From contig NZ_CP054919.1 in NCBI RefSeq assembly GCF_013364235.1, forward strand, positions 6,387,001 through 6,451,000: a DNA stretch of 64,000 nucleotides. Direction: 5' to 3'. The notes under the pieces were generated by a model. It was not told where the DNA came from, searched no databases, and worked only from the letters and a program-made list of their open reading frames with translations. Positions 16,400 to 24,546 of the stretch are shown piece by piece. Within the stretch, counting starts at the first letter, position 1. Every line of letters starts with the position of its first letter. This stretch comes from Kitasatospora sp. NA04385. GTDB lineage: Bacteria > Actinomycetota > Actinomycetes > Streptomycetales > Streptomycetaceae. The position numbers and the translations under genes were made by a program.

Positions 16400-17976
16400 G
16401 CGCGGGCCTCCTGAACGGCAGCGGGGACGGTGGCGGATTCGGCAGCGGGTTCGGTAGCAGCGGGTTCGGCGCCCGGCTCGACGGCAGCGGTTTCGGCGCC
16501 CGGCTCGCTGCCCGGCTCGGTGGCCGGTTCGGCGTCGAGCAGGGCGAGCAGCCGGGCCCTGGCTTCGGACTGGTCGTGGCGGTGGTAGACGGTGATCCGG
16601 TTGCGGGCCAGGTCGCCGCGGTGGACGTACTCGTACAGGTCCTGGCGCTGGCCGAAGCCGTCGCCGGTGAGCTCCCAGGCCAGCCGGAACAGCCGGGACT
16701 TGCGCTCCACGTCGGTGCCCCGGCCGCGCATGTAGCGCTCCAGGTGCGGGCGCAGCCTGGGGTGGGCGAGGTCGCCGGGGGAGGGCTGCATCAGCAGGCC
16801 GGAGGCGCCGATCCGGCGGACGGTCTCCACCGCGTCGCCCGCGACCTCGGCCGACCACACCCGGGAGGCGAAGGTGTCGCCGGGCGCGAACAGGCCGGAG
16901 TCGGTGAGCGCGCCGCGGTTCTCGGCCGCGTCCAGGAAGTAGCCGGTGAGCTCGGCGTACCCGGCCAGCCGGCCCAGGTCCTCCTGGACGTTGCGGAAGC
17001 CGTCGACGCCGATCGACTCGGCCAGCAGGGTGGCGGTGGCCAGCAGGGTGCGCAGCCGCTCCCGGTAGCGGATGTGGCCGACGTACGCGCTCCAGGCGTT
17101 GATCCGGCCCAGGCCCTCGCGGGCCAGGGCGGCGTCGCGCAGCAGGAACACCCGGTCCCACGGCACCAGCACGTCGTCGAAGAACAGCATCGCGTCCTGC
17201 TCGTCGTACCGGGCGCCGATCGGGTGCCGGTGGCCCCAGGGCGCGGTGCCGAGCGGTTCGCGGGCCAGCGTGACCAGGCCCGGGGCGTTCAGCGGGAGCG
17301 CGAACCAGACCACGAACTTCTCGGCCCGGTTGTCGGTGAACGACGCCGACAGGTACACCAGCACCTCGTGGGCCAGCGGCGCCAGCGTGGTCAGCTGCTT
17401 GGCGCCGCGCACCACGATGCCGCGCTCGTTCTCCTCCAGCACCCGCAGCGCCAGGTCCGGGTCGTCCAGCGGGCTCGCCGAGCGGTCGATCTGCGGGTCG
17501 CCCAGCGCGTGCGACAGCACCAGGTCGTTCTGCGCGCAGTACCGGTACCAGGCCTCGGCGTTGGCGCCGAAGCGCGGGTCGGCGGTGGCCAGCCGGTGCC
17601 GGAAGTCGTGCACGCCCACCGCGATCGAGGCCATGAACGCGGGGGAGCGGCCCTGCTGGCCGAGCGCCTGGGCGTGCCAGAACTCGGCGCTGCGCCGCTG
17701 GACGCGCAACTCCTCCAGCGAGGTGGGCGGTTGGTAGGCGCGGGCCAGCCGCAGGCCGGTCTCCGGGTCCTTCCAGGTCAGCAGGTCGCGGTGCTCGGGC
17801 TCGTGCTGGAGGTCCAGCAGCCGGGCCAACTCGTCGGCGGCGGGCCGGAAGGCCGGGTGCGAGGCCGGGTCGGCGATGCGCTTCCCGTCCAGGTACAGCT
17901 CGCGGCCGTCGTCGAGTTCGGCCCGGTAGCGGTCGCCGGTGAGCAGGCCGCGCGGGGCCGGGGACAGCAGGGTCAT
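16396..17976 (-). CDS. HpaB-family flavin-dependent monooxygenase (4-hydroxyphenylacetate 3-hydroxylase-like)
   Basis: 526 residues. Family patterns include GDRYRAELDDGRELYLDGKR near the N-terminus, AWYRYCAQNDLVLSHALGDPQ in mid-protein, ENERGIVVRGAKQLTTLAP, DDVLVPWDRVFL and DLYEYVHRGDLARNRI. The family uses free FADH2 from a partner reductase to hydroxylate phenols or amines; the reductase is encoded immediately upstream with an ATGA overlap. An unusual Glu/Pro/Ala tail of about 45 residues (ATEPGSEPGAE-type repeats) follows the normal end. ATG 17976 has GAGGAG upstream. Substrate unknown. Confidence 0.88.
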   Translation of the reverse strand: MTLLSPAPRGLLTGDRYRAELDDGRELYLDGKRIADPASHPAFRPAADELARLLDLQHEPEHRDLLTWKDPETGLRLARAYQPPTSLEELRVQRRSAEFWHAQALGQQGRSPAFMASIAVGVHDFRHRLATADPRFGANAEAWYRYCAQNDLVLSHALGDPQIDRSASPLDDPDLALRVLEENERGIVVRGAKQLTTLAPLAHEVLVYLSASFTDNRAEKFVVWFALPLNAPGLVTLAREPLGTAPWGHRHPIGARYDEQDAMLFFDDVLVPWDRVFLLRDAALAREGLGRINAWSAYVGHIRYRERLRTLLATATLLAESIGVDGFRNVQEDLGRLAGYAELTGYFLDAAENRGALTDSGLFAPGDTFASRVWSAEVAGDAVETVRRIGASGLLMQPSPGDLAHPRLRPHLERYMRGRGTDVERKSRLFRLAWELTGDGFGQRQDLYEYVHRGDLARNRITVYHRHDQSEARARLLALLDAEPATEPGSEPGAETAAVEPGAEPAATEPAAESATVPAAVQEARA

Positions 17977-18548
17977 GCGCCGACTCCTCGGAAGGGAAGG
18001 GGGGTTGGGGCGGACGTCTGGGGCTCGGGCGGGGTCTCCGGGCCGAGCAGCCGGTACCGGGCGGCGTGGTGCAGCAGCGGCCGGCCGCCGCCCTCGCCGA
18101 CCGCGGTCACCCGGCCGACCAGCAGCACGTGGTCGCCGACCGGCAGTTCGGCGTGCAGCTCGGCCTCGAACCAGGCCGCCGCCCCCGCCGGGACGGGCGG
18201 CCCGGCCGGCCCGGCCGGTCCGGTGCGCAGCGCCAGGTCGGCGAACGCACCGGCCGCCCGGCCCGCGCCCGGCGTCGCGAAGCGCCGGGCCAGGGCCTCC
18301 TGGCGGTCCGTCAGGACGGTGACGGCGAACCGGCCGGAGTCGTGCGCCGCCGCCGCCAGCGGGCTGCGCGGGGAGAGCGCGACGCCGATCAGCGGCGGGT
18401 CGAGCGAGAGGGTGGCGAAGGACGACACCGTCTTGGCGTGCACCTCCCCGCCCCACCGCGCGGTCAGCACCGCGACCCCGGTGGGCCAGTGCCGGGCGGC
18501 GGCCCGCAGCGCGTCCGGGTGCACGGCGGTCCGTACGGGCGCGCTCAC
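17973..18548 (-). CDS. Flavin reductase (HpaC-like)
   Basis: 191 residues of the flavin reductase-like split-barrel family: RHWPTGVAVLTARWGGEVHAKTVSSF (split motif: WPTGVAVLT and TVSSFATLSLDPPLIGVAL) then RFAVTVLTDRQEALARRFA and DHVLLVGRVTAV. It reduces FAD or FMN with NAD(P)H and passes it by diffusion to a monooxygenase, here clearly the HpaB-type protein that follows. Its GTG start overlaps the asparagine synthetase-like stop by four bases; its stop overlaps the HpaB start by four bases. Confidence 0.88.
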   Translation of the reverse strand: MSAPVRTAVHPDALRAAARHWPTGVAVLTARWGGEVHAKTVSSFATLSLDPPLIGVALSPRSPLAAAAHDSGRFAVTVLTDRQEALARRFATPGAGRAAGAFADLALRTGPAGPAGPPVPAGAAAWFEAELHAELPVGDHVLLVGRVTAVGEGGGRPLLHHAARYRLLGPETPPEPQTSAPTPLPFRGVGA

Positions 18549-20374
18549 CGCAGACCCACCTGGTAGGCGCGCAGCCACTCGTCGACCTGGACCAGGTGGT
18601 CGAGGCCGCCGACCGGGTTGGGCGCGGTGCGCGGGCTGGGCAGCGGGGTGCCCTCGGCGAGGTGCCGGCGGACCAGCGACCGGTCGACCAGGTCGAAGAC
18701 CGGGGCGGCCGGGTCGGCCAGCAGCTCGTGCGCCCGGGCGGTCAGCACCTCGGTGTAGCGGACGGCGGGCGTCGACGGGTAGCCCGACTTGGGGCGGTCG
18801 GTGACCTGCGGCGGCAGCAGGTCGCGCACCGCGTCCCGCAGCAGGCCCTTGGCGCGGCCGCCGGGCGCCTTGAGGGCCCAGGGCACGTTCCACAGGTACT
18901 CCACCAGCCGGTGGTCGCAGAACGGCACCCGCACCTCCAGGCCCACCGACATCGACACCCGGTCGACCCGGTCCAGCAGCGGCGGCAGCCAGCGGGTCAG
19001 CGCCAGGTGGAAGGTCTCCCGGACCTTCGCGTCCGCCGCGTCCTCCCCCGCCAGCCGCGGCACGGCGGCCAGGCTGGAGCGGTACGCGGCCTCGGTGTAC
19101 TCGGCGGGCCGGACCTCGGCGCGCACCTCCGGGCGCAGCAGCGCCGCCGGGGTGGTGCGGCCGTGCAGCCAGGGGAAGGTGCCGGAGGCCAGCGCCGGGG
19201 CGTCGTGGAAGTAGGGGTAGCCGCCGAACACCTCGTCGGCCGCCTCGCCGGACAGCGCGACCGTGGAGCGGCGGCGCACCTCGCGGAACAGCAGGTGCAG
19301 CGAGGCGTCCATCTCGCCCCAGCCGGGCCGGTCGCGGGCCCGCAGCACCGCGTCGCGGGCGTCCAGCAGGTCGTCGTCGGGGATCAGCACGCTGGTGTGG
19401 ACGGTGCCGATGTGCTCGGCGGCGGCCCGCACGAACGGGGCGTCCTGGCTGGTGCGCCAGGCGTCGGGGGCGCGGTCGGCGCTGCCGGGGAAGTCCACCG
19501 AGAAACTGGTGATCTTGCCCTGGCCGCGGCGCTCCCGGGCGGCCGCGGCCAGCGCGGTGATCGCCGAGGAGTCGACGCCGCCGGACAGCAGCGTGCACAG
19601 CGGCACGTCGCTGAGCAGCTGGCGCTCCACCGCGTCGGCGAGCAGCGCCCGCACGTGCGCCCGGGTGGTCGGCTCGTCGTCGGTGTGCGGGGCCGACTCC
19701 AGCTGCCAGTACCGCAGTTCGCGCACCGCGTGCCGGGTGGCGAGCACCAGGTGGCCGGGGCGGACCTCGTGCAGGCCGCGGAACAGGCCGTGCCCGGCGG
19801 TGGGCGCGGCGGGCAGCGCGAACAGCTCGGCGATCCCCTCGGCGTCCAACTCGGGTGCCAGCAGCGGGTTCGCCAGCACCGCCTTGGGCTCGGAGCCGAA
19901 CAGCACCCCGTTGGCGTGCCGGTGCCAGTACAGCGGCTTGATGCCCAAGTGGTCGCGCACCAGCAGGAGTTCCTCCCGCCGGGCGTCCCACAGCGCGTAC
20001 GCGAAGATCCCGTTGAACCGGGCCGGCGCCCGGTGCCCCCACTGGAGGTGGGCGCGGAGCACCACCTCGGTGTCCGAGCGGGTCCGGAACACGTGCCCGT
20101 GCGACTCCAGTTCGGCCCGCAGCTCGCGGTGGTTGTACAGCTCGCCGTTGTAGGCCAGCACCGCCCCGGCGGGCTCGGCGTCGGCGAACGGCTGGAGCCC
20201 GCCGTCCAGGTCGATCACCGCCAGCCGGGTGTGGCCGAGCGCCGCGTGCTGCGACAGCCACACCCCGTCGGCGTCCGGGCCGCGGCAGGCGAGCGTCCCG
20301 GTCATCCGGCGGACGATCCCGGCCCGCAGCCGCAGGTCGTCCGCCCAGTCGAGCCATCCGGTCACTCCGCACAT
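18545..20374 (-). CDS. Asparagine synthetase (glutamine-hydrolysing) / AsnB-type amidotransferase
   Basis: 609 residues, full length. N-terminal nucleophile Cys2 (MCGVTGWL) with NGELYNH and RSDTE gives the glutaminase domain; the synthetase domain has the pyrophosphate loop LLSGGVDSSA near residue 250, and the late GLEVRVPFCDH and RPKSGYP motifs. It couples glutamine hydrolysis to ATP-dependent amidation of a carboxylate. In an overlapping operon with a flavin monooxygenase pair it is more likely a biosynthetic amidotransferase than housekeeping asparagine synthetase. Start and stop both overlap the neighbouring genes. Confidence 0.92.
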   Translation of the reverse strand: MCGVTGWLDWADDLRLRAGIVRRMTGTLACRGPDADGVWLSQHAALGHTRLAVIDLDGGLQPFADAEPAGAVLAYNGELYNHRELRAELESHGHVFRTRSDTEVVLRAHLQWGHRAPARFNGIFAYALWDARREELLLVRDHLGIKPLYWHRHANGVLFGSEPKAVLANPLLAPELDAEGIAELFALPAAPTAGHGLFRGLHEVRPGHLVLATRHAVRELRYWQLESAPHTDDEPTTRAHVRALLADAVERQLLSDVPLCTLLSGGVDSSAITALAAAARERRGQGKITSFSVDFPGSADRAPDAWRTSQDAPFVRAAAEHIGTVHTSVLIPDDDLLDARDAVLRARDRPGWGEMDASLHLLFREVRRRSTVALSGEAADEVFGGYPYFHDAPALASGTFPWLHGRTTPAALLRPEVRAEVRPAEYTEAAYRSSLAAVPRLAGEDAADAKVRETFHLALTRWLPPLLDRVDRVSMSVGLEVRVPFCDHRLVEYLWNVPWALKAPGGRAKGLLRDAVRDLLPPQVTDRPKSGYPSTPAVRYTEVLTARAHELLADPAAPVFDLVDRSLVRRHLAEGTPLPSPRTAPNPVGGLDHLVQVDEWLRAYQVGLR

Positions 20375-21114
20375 CAGAGCGTCCCCGTCCCTTCCTCGGT
20401 GCCTTCGGAGCCGGCGCTCGCCTCCCAGTGGCAGCCGTGGCCGGTCGGACCGGACTGCAGCCGGTACGCCGGACGGAAGCCCTTGGCGCGGATGTTCGCC
20501 GACAGCGCGTGGGTGCAGTACGTGCAGGGCGAGGCCAGCGTGATGGTCACGCCGCTGCGCCGCGCCTGCTCCCGGTAGTCCCAGATCGCGCAGTGCGTGA
20601 TGGTCAGTTCGGCGCGGGCCGGGCCGGGCGGCCGCTCGTCGTCGAACTCGTACTCGGAGCCGTACAGTTCGGCCTGCCGGGCGATCCGGTGGATCGGGTC
20701 CGCCGCGCCCCGGCCGTGGTCCGGCTCGACGGTGCGGTGCACCTCGGCGTTGGACGCCGCCCAGGCCGCCAGCACGTCCTCGCCGTAGCGGCGCACCAGG
20801 AAGCGCTCCATCAGCGCCTGGCCGCGGAAGAACAGCCGCTGCCACTGCGCGGACGGCGCGGACTCCTCCGGCAGGTCGGCGAAGATCTCGCCCTGCAACG
20901 CGAACCACTCCGCCAGCTGCGGCTGGTCGTCCAGCGACACCAGGTACCGGGTCAGCCCGGCCTCCGCCTCGTGCAGGCGCTGGCGCCACAGGGCGGAGCG
21001 CTCGGCCTCCGACATCGACCGGTACGGCGAACGCCCCCAGTCGGTCCCCCCGTCCGCCGCCTCCACCGGCAGCACCACCACCCGCCGTCCCGGCCCCGTT
21101 CCGTCGACGCCCAT
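20374..21114 (-). CDS. L-2-amino-thiazoline-4-carboxylate hydrolase-like protein
   Basis: 246 residues. The C-terminal part (THCAIWDYREQARRSG, then SPCTYCTHALSANIRAKGF, then HGCHWE) has the conserved Cys/His layout I associate with the ATC hydrolase family, which includes many biosynthetic-cluster proteins whose reactions differ from ATC hydrolysis. ATG 21114 has GGAGGGAGAAG upstream, the best ribosome binding site in the cluster, so this is its first gene. The next start (AsnB) overlaps its stop by one base. Family call moderate; reaction unknown. Confidence 0.62.
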   Translation of the reverse strand: MGVDGTGPGRRVVVLPVEAADGGTDWGRSPYRSMSEAERSALWRQRLHEAEAGLTRYLVSLDDQPQLAEWFALQGEIFADLPEESAPSAQWQRLFFRGQALMERFLVRRYGEDVLAAWAASNAEVHRTVEPDHGRGAADPIHRIARQAELYGSEYEFDDERPPGPARAELTITHCAIWDYREQARRSGVTITLASPCTYCTHALSANIRAKGFRPAYRLQSGPTGHGCHWEASAGSEGTEEGTGTL

Positions 21115-21205
21115 CAGGTGCTTCTCCCTCCGCAACGGTCCGCAGGTGCCTTGTCGTTGCCACGCTAAGGACCGCCCCACCACCCTCAGAAGCCCCGAAC
21201 GGCTA

Positions 21206-21235
21206 CCCGGGGGGCGACCTTCGTCGCCCCCCGGG
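21206..21235 (-). terminator. Perfect 13-bp hairpin with CTTC loop
   Basis: Arms CCCGGGGGGCGAC (21206-21218) and GTCGCCCCCCGGG (21223-21235). It lies after the LuxR-type gene stop (21392) and before the cluster start (21114), so it should end the regulator transcript. A block of CCCGGAGACG repeats adjoins it (21240-21276). Confidence 0.75.
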
Positions 21236-21391
21236 GGCGACCCGGAGACGCCCCGGAGACGGCCCGGAGACGACGGGAGCCCGCTCGCCGCGGGGGCGAA
21301 CGGGCTCGTCGGGGGAGGGGCGGGACAGCGGGCGGTGGGCGGTGGGCGGGACAGCGGGCGGTGGGCGAGGTAGCGGGAGGTGGGCGGGGCC

Positions 21392-22231
21392 TCAGCCGGC
21401 CAGGCCGTGCCGGACGGCGTACAGCGCGGCGCGCAGGCGGTCGGACTGGCCGGTCTTGCGCATCGCCTGGGTGAGGTGCTTCTTGACGGTGGCCTCGGCC
21501 AGCGCCAGCCGCCGGCCGATCTCCGCGTTGCTCAGGCCGAGCGCCAGCTGCGCCAGCACCTCGCGCTCCCGGTCGGTCAACCCGGTCTGGTCCAGCGGCA
21601 GTTCGACCGGGGCGACGGCCTGCGGGCGGACCGGCACCGGGGCGGGCAGGAACAGCGTGCCGCCGGCCGCGACCAGCCGCACCGCGTCCACGATCCGCTC
21701 CGGCGGCAGGTCGAGCGGGAAGCACCCGCTGCCGCCCGCCATCAGGACCCGGCTGGCCTCGGTGGTGGTCTCGGCCCGGCGCAGCAGCAGCACCCGGGCG
21801 TCCGGCGCCCCGTCCGGGCGGCGCAGCGCGGCGATCGCCGCCAGGTCGCGGTCCAGGCTCGCGCTCCGGCCCAGCAGCACCAGGTCCGGCCGGCTGCGGT
21901 GCACCGAGCGGACGGCGTGCGCCGGGTCGGCCGAGGAGCCGACCACCGCCAGGTCGGCGGCACCGGCCAGCACGCTGCGCAGCCCGGCGCTGACCACCGG
22001 GTGCCGCTCGACCAGGAACACCCGGGTGGCGACCGGCCGGTGCGCGGCGCCGGTCGGGCACAGCGGGTGGTGGCAGGAGCAGGCCGGCTCGGGGACGCTG
22101 CGGGCCGCGTCGGGCAGCAGCTGGTGGCCCGCCAGCAGGTCCAGCGGGTTGTCGATCTCGGTGTGCAGGGCGTCCTGCGGGTGCGCGCGGTGGCGCAGCA
22201 CCCGGGCGGAGCCGCTGGTCAGCGCGGGCAC
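21392..22231 (-). CDS. NarL/LuxR-type regulator with degenerate receiver and N-terminal Cys/His cluster
   Basis: 279 residues. The C-terminal LuxR HTH is complete (LTDREREVLAQLALGLSNAEI, with VKKHLTQAMRK). The receiver-like domain (RVFLVERHPVVSAGL) lacks the phosphoacceptor: DLVLLD is DLVLLG here. Ahead of it an extension of about 65 residues carries C51, C53, H54, H55 and C58 (ACSCHHPLCP), a possible metal or redox site. GTG 22231 is preceded by GGGAGG. Position and orientation suggest that it controls the minus-strand cluster at 14.5-21.1 kb, which it precedes. Phosphorylation-independent control is an inference. Confidence 0.85.
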   Translation of the reverse strand: MPALTSGSARVLRHRAHPQDALHTEIDNPLDLLAGHQLLPDAARSVPEPACSCHHPLCPTGAAHRPVATRVFLVERHPVVSAGLRSVLAGAADLAVVGSSADPAHAVRSVHRSRPDLVLLGRSASLDRDLAAIAALRRPDGAPDARVLLLRRAETTTEASRVLMAGGSGCFPLDLPPERIVDAVRLVAAGGTLFLPAPVPVRPQAVAPVELPLDQTGLTDREREVLAQLALGLSNAEIGRRLALAEATVKKHLTQAMRKTGQSDRLRAALYAVRHGLAG

Positions 22232-22396
22232 GGGACCTCCCGGCGGGAGGGCTCGGCGGAGTACGGGTGCATGGCGGATCTCGGTCCCCTCGAAGGCGGC
22301 GGACCGGGCCCGGGGGCCCGGCGCGGGACGGGGGATCGGCGCCCGGTGCGGCGCGGACCCCTCGGAGGACGGACGGGGCGCCGCTGGCCGGCCGGG

Positions 22397-22507
22397 TCAG
22401 GGCCGGGGGCGGAGCACCGCGCAGGGACGACAGGTCTCGTCGAAGCACCTGCGGTGCCACGAGCCGCCGATCCCCCAGAGGGTGAAGTCGGTCCGCCGAT
22501 AAGCCAT
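22397..22507 (-). CDS. Leaderless small ORF, 36 residues, Cys-containing
   Basis: Starts MAYRRTDFTLWGIGGS and ends with a C-x4-C-x2-C pattern (CFDETCRPC). There is no ribosome binding site, but a textbook promoter puts the transcript start at its ATG (next feature). Codon third positions are mostly G/C. It precedes the LuxR-type gene on the same strand (165-bp gap) and may be a leader of that transcript or an independent small protein. Both it and the regulator carry Cys clusters, which may or may not be coincidence. Confidence 0.55.
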   Translation of the reverse strand: MAYRRTDFTLWGIGGSWHRRCFDETCRPCAVLRPRP

Positions 22508-22543
22508 GCGGAAATCGTATTTCCGCCGCTTAGTGCCGGTCAA
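22508..22543 (-). promoter_or_regulatory. Housekeeping-type promoter for a leaderless transcript, with palindromic -10 region
   Basis: On the minus strand: TTGACC (22543-22538), an 18-base spacer, TACGAT (22519-22514), then six bases to ATG at 22507. The -10 lies inside a perfect inverted repeat GCGGAAAT-N3-ATTTCCGC (22508-22526), a likely operator that would occlude the promoter. Spacing and hexamers fit a vegetative sigma consensus. Confidence 0.75.
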
Positions 22544-22723
22544 GGACGGTCCACGGCCCGGCCGTTGCCCCCACCGCCCTACCGGGCCCGCCCACTCCTA
22601 TGACCACGGGTAATAGCACCAACGCCTGGCTGGCTGTTCTCGCGTTCCGTCCGCGAGCCTCGGTCCGAACGACCCCGACGGCGCCGGCCACGCCCGCCGT
22701 CCGAACCGGAGGACCACCGCGCC

Positions 22724-22759
22724 ATGCCCGCCGCCACCGCCGACCCGGCCGCCCCGTGA
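22724..22759 (+). CDS. 11-residue leader ORF overlapping the permease start
   Basis: ATG 22724 has GGAGGA ten bases upstream, whereas the permease GTG 22756 has no ribosome binding site of its own. The 11-codon ORF (MPAATADPAAP) stops at TGA 22757-22759, overlapping that GTG in a GTGA junction. It probably couples translation into the ABC operon; it has no obvious attenuator codons. Confidence 0.45.
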   Translation: MPAATADPAAP

Positions 22760-23700
22760 CCCGCTTCCTGCTGCGCCGACTGCTGCTCGCCGTGCCCACC
22801 CTGCTGGGCGTGAGCGCCGTCGTGTTCGCCACCGTCGCACTCGTCCCCGGCGACCCGGTCACCGCGTTCCTCGGCCCCGGCGCACCCGCCGAAGCCCGAG
22901 CGGCCCTCGCCGAACGCATCGGCCTCGACCGGCCGCTGCCCGTGCGCTACCTCGACTGGCTCGGCCACGCCCTCACCGGCGACCTCGGCACCTCCACCTC
23001 CACCCAGCGCCCCGTCGCCGACCTGCTGCTGCCCGCCCTCGGCCAGACCCTCACCCTCACCGGCGCCGCCTTCGCCCTCGTCCTGGCCGGCGGCGTCGCC
23101 CTCGGCACCCTCGGCGCGCTGCGCCCGCGCGGCTGGAGCGGACGCCTCACCGGCGCCGCGAGCACCCTCGCCGTCTCCGCGCCCCAGTACTCGGTCGCCC
23201 TGCTGCTCACCGCCGTCTTCGCCGTCCACTGGCGCCTGCTCCCCGCGAGCGGCACCCACGACGCCTTCGGCGCCGGCGGCGGCACCGACCTGCTGCGCCA
23301 CCTCGTGCTGCCCGCCACCGCCGCCGCGCTCGTCCCGCTCGGCCTCACCGCCAAGGTCCACCGCGCCGCGCTCTCCACCGTCCTCTCCTCCGACCTCGCC
23401 GACGGCCTGCGCGCCCGCGGCCTCGGCCGCGCCACCGTCCTGCGGCACTGCGCCCACAACGCCTCGCCCGCGCTGCTCACCATCGGCGGCCTGCAACTCG
23501 CCTACCTGCTGGAGGGCGTGGTCTTCGTGGAGACCCTGTTCGCCTGGCCCGGCCTCGGCCGCCTGCTCTACGACGCGCTCACCGCCCGCGACCTGCCGCT
23601 CGTCCAGGGCGGCGTGCTGCTCGTCGCCACCGCATTCGTCGGCGTCAACCTGCTCGTCGACGCCGCCCACGCCGCCATCGACCCCAGGGTGCGGAGCTGA
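22756..23700 (+). CDS. ABC importer permease, DppB/OppB type
   Basis: 314 residues with the DppB layout: N-terminal RFLLRRLLLAVPTLLGVSAV, a long external loop, then the conserved GLTAKVHRAALSTVLSSDL region and the family end LFAWPGLGRLLYDALTARDLP. It forms one half of the membrane channel of a peptide/nickel-type (SBP_bac_5-linked) importer. First of seven same-strand genes, with short gaps or overlaps throughout. Probable substrate class from context: an organosulfur or other small compound oxidised by the LLM enzymes encoded downstream. Confidence 0.9.
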   Translation: MTRFLLRRLLLAVPTLLGVSAVVFATVALVPGDPVTAFLGPGAPAEARAALAERIGLDRPLPVRYLDWLGHALTGDLGTSTSTQRPVADLLLPALGQTLTLTGAAFALVLAGGVALGTLGALRPRGWSGRLTGAASTLAVSAPQYSVALLLTAVFAVHWRLLPASGTHDAFGAGGGTDLLRHLVLPATAAALVPLGLTAKVHRAALSTVLSSDLADGLRARGLGRATVLRHCAHNASPALLTIGGLQLAYLLEGVVFVETLFAWPGLGRLLYDALTARDLPLVQGGVLLVATAFVGVNLLVDAAHAAIDPRVRS

Positions 23701-23703
23701 ACC

Positions 23704-24546
23704 ATGATCACCTTCCGCACCTTCCGCACCCGCCGCGTCCCCGCCACCGCGCTCGCCGCCACCGTCGCCCTGCTGCCCGTCCTGCTCGCCCTGGCCGCAC
23801 CCCTGCTCGCCCCCGCCGACCCCGACGCCGGACACCTCGCCGACCGCCTGCTCGACCCCGGCGCCCCCGGCCACCCGCTCGGCACCGACGGCCAGGGCCG
23901 CGACCTGCTCAGCCGCCTGCTCTGGGCCGCCCGCCCCTCGCTCACCGCCGGCCTGCTGCCCGTCGCCCTCGCCGCGCTGGCCGGCGCCCTCGTCGGCATC
24001 ACCGCCGCCCTCGCCGGCCGCGCCACCGAACAGGCCCTGCTGCGCACCCTCGACGTGCTCTACGCCTTCCCCGGCGTCCTGCTCGCCATCGCCGTCGCCA
24101 CCCTGCTCACCCCCGGCCTCGGCGCCACCGTCCTCGCCCTGTCCGTCGTCCTCACCCCCGCCGTCGCCCGGGTCGCCTTCACCGAGACCCGCCGCATCCG
24201 CACCGCCGAGTACCTCGAGGCCGCCACCGTCAGCGGCGCCACCCGCACCGCGCTGATCCTGCGCCAGGTGCTGCCGGTGGTCGCCCCCGTCGTCCTGGTC
24301 TACGCCAGCTCCCTGGTCGGCCTCGCCATCGTGTACGCCGCCGGCCTCTCCTTCCTCGGCCTCGGCGTCCCGCCGCCCACCCCCGAATGGGGCGCCATGC
24401 TCGACGAACTCCGCCCCGCCCTGTTCACCCACCCCTGGCTCGCCGCCCTCCCCGCCCTCGTCATCCTCGCCGTCTCGGTCGCCTTCAACGCCCTCGGCGA
24501 GACGCTGCGCGGACGCCTCGCCGAAGGACCGGAGGCCGCCCGATGA
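23704..24546 (+). CDS. ABC importer permease, DppC type
   Basis: 280 residues. LGTDGQGRDLLSRLLWAARPSL marks the DppC/OppC family N-terminal domain; the EAA loop appears as EYLEAATVSGATRTALILRQVLP; the terminal GLSFLGLGVPPPTPEWGAML motif is intact. It pairs with the DppB-type permease three bases upstream. Its stop overlaps the start of the first ATPase gene (ATGA). Confidence 0.9.
   Translation: MITFRTFRTRRVPATALAATVALLPVLLALAAPLLAPADPDAGHLADRLLDPGAPGHPLGTDGQGRDLLSRLLWAARPSLTAGLLPVALAALAGALVGITAALAGRATEQALLRTLDVLYAFPGVLLAIAVATLLTPGLGATVLALSVVLTPAVARVAFTETRRIRTAEYLEAATVSGATRTALILRQVLPVVAPVVLVYASSLVGLAIVYAAGLSFLGLGVPPPTPEWGAMLDELRPALFTHPWLAALPALVILAVSVAFNALGETLRGRLAEGPEAAR

Noticed and set aside
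22600..22755. N-terminal extension of the DppB-like permease from ATG 22600
   Set aside because: The added 52 residues are Arg/Pro/Thr-rich with no family match; the permease family begins at GTG 22756.
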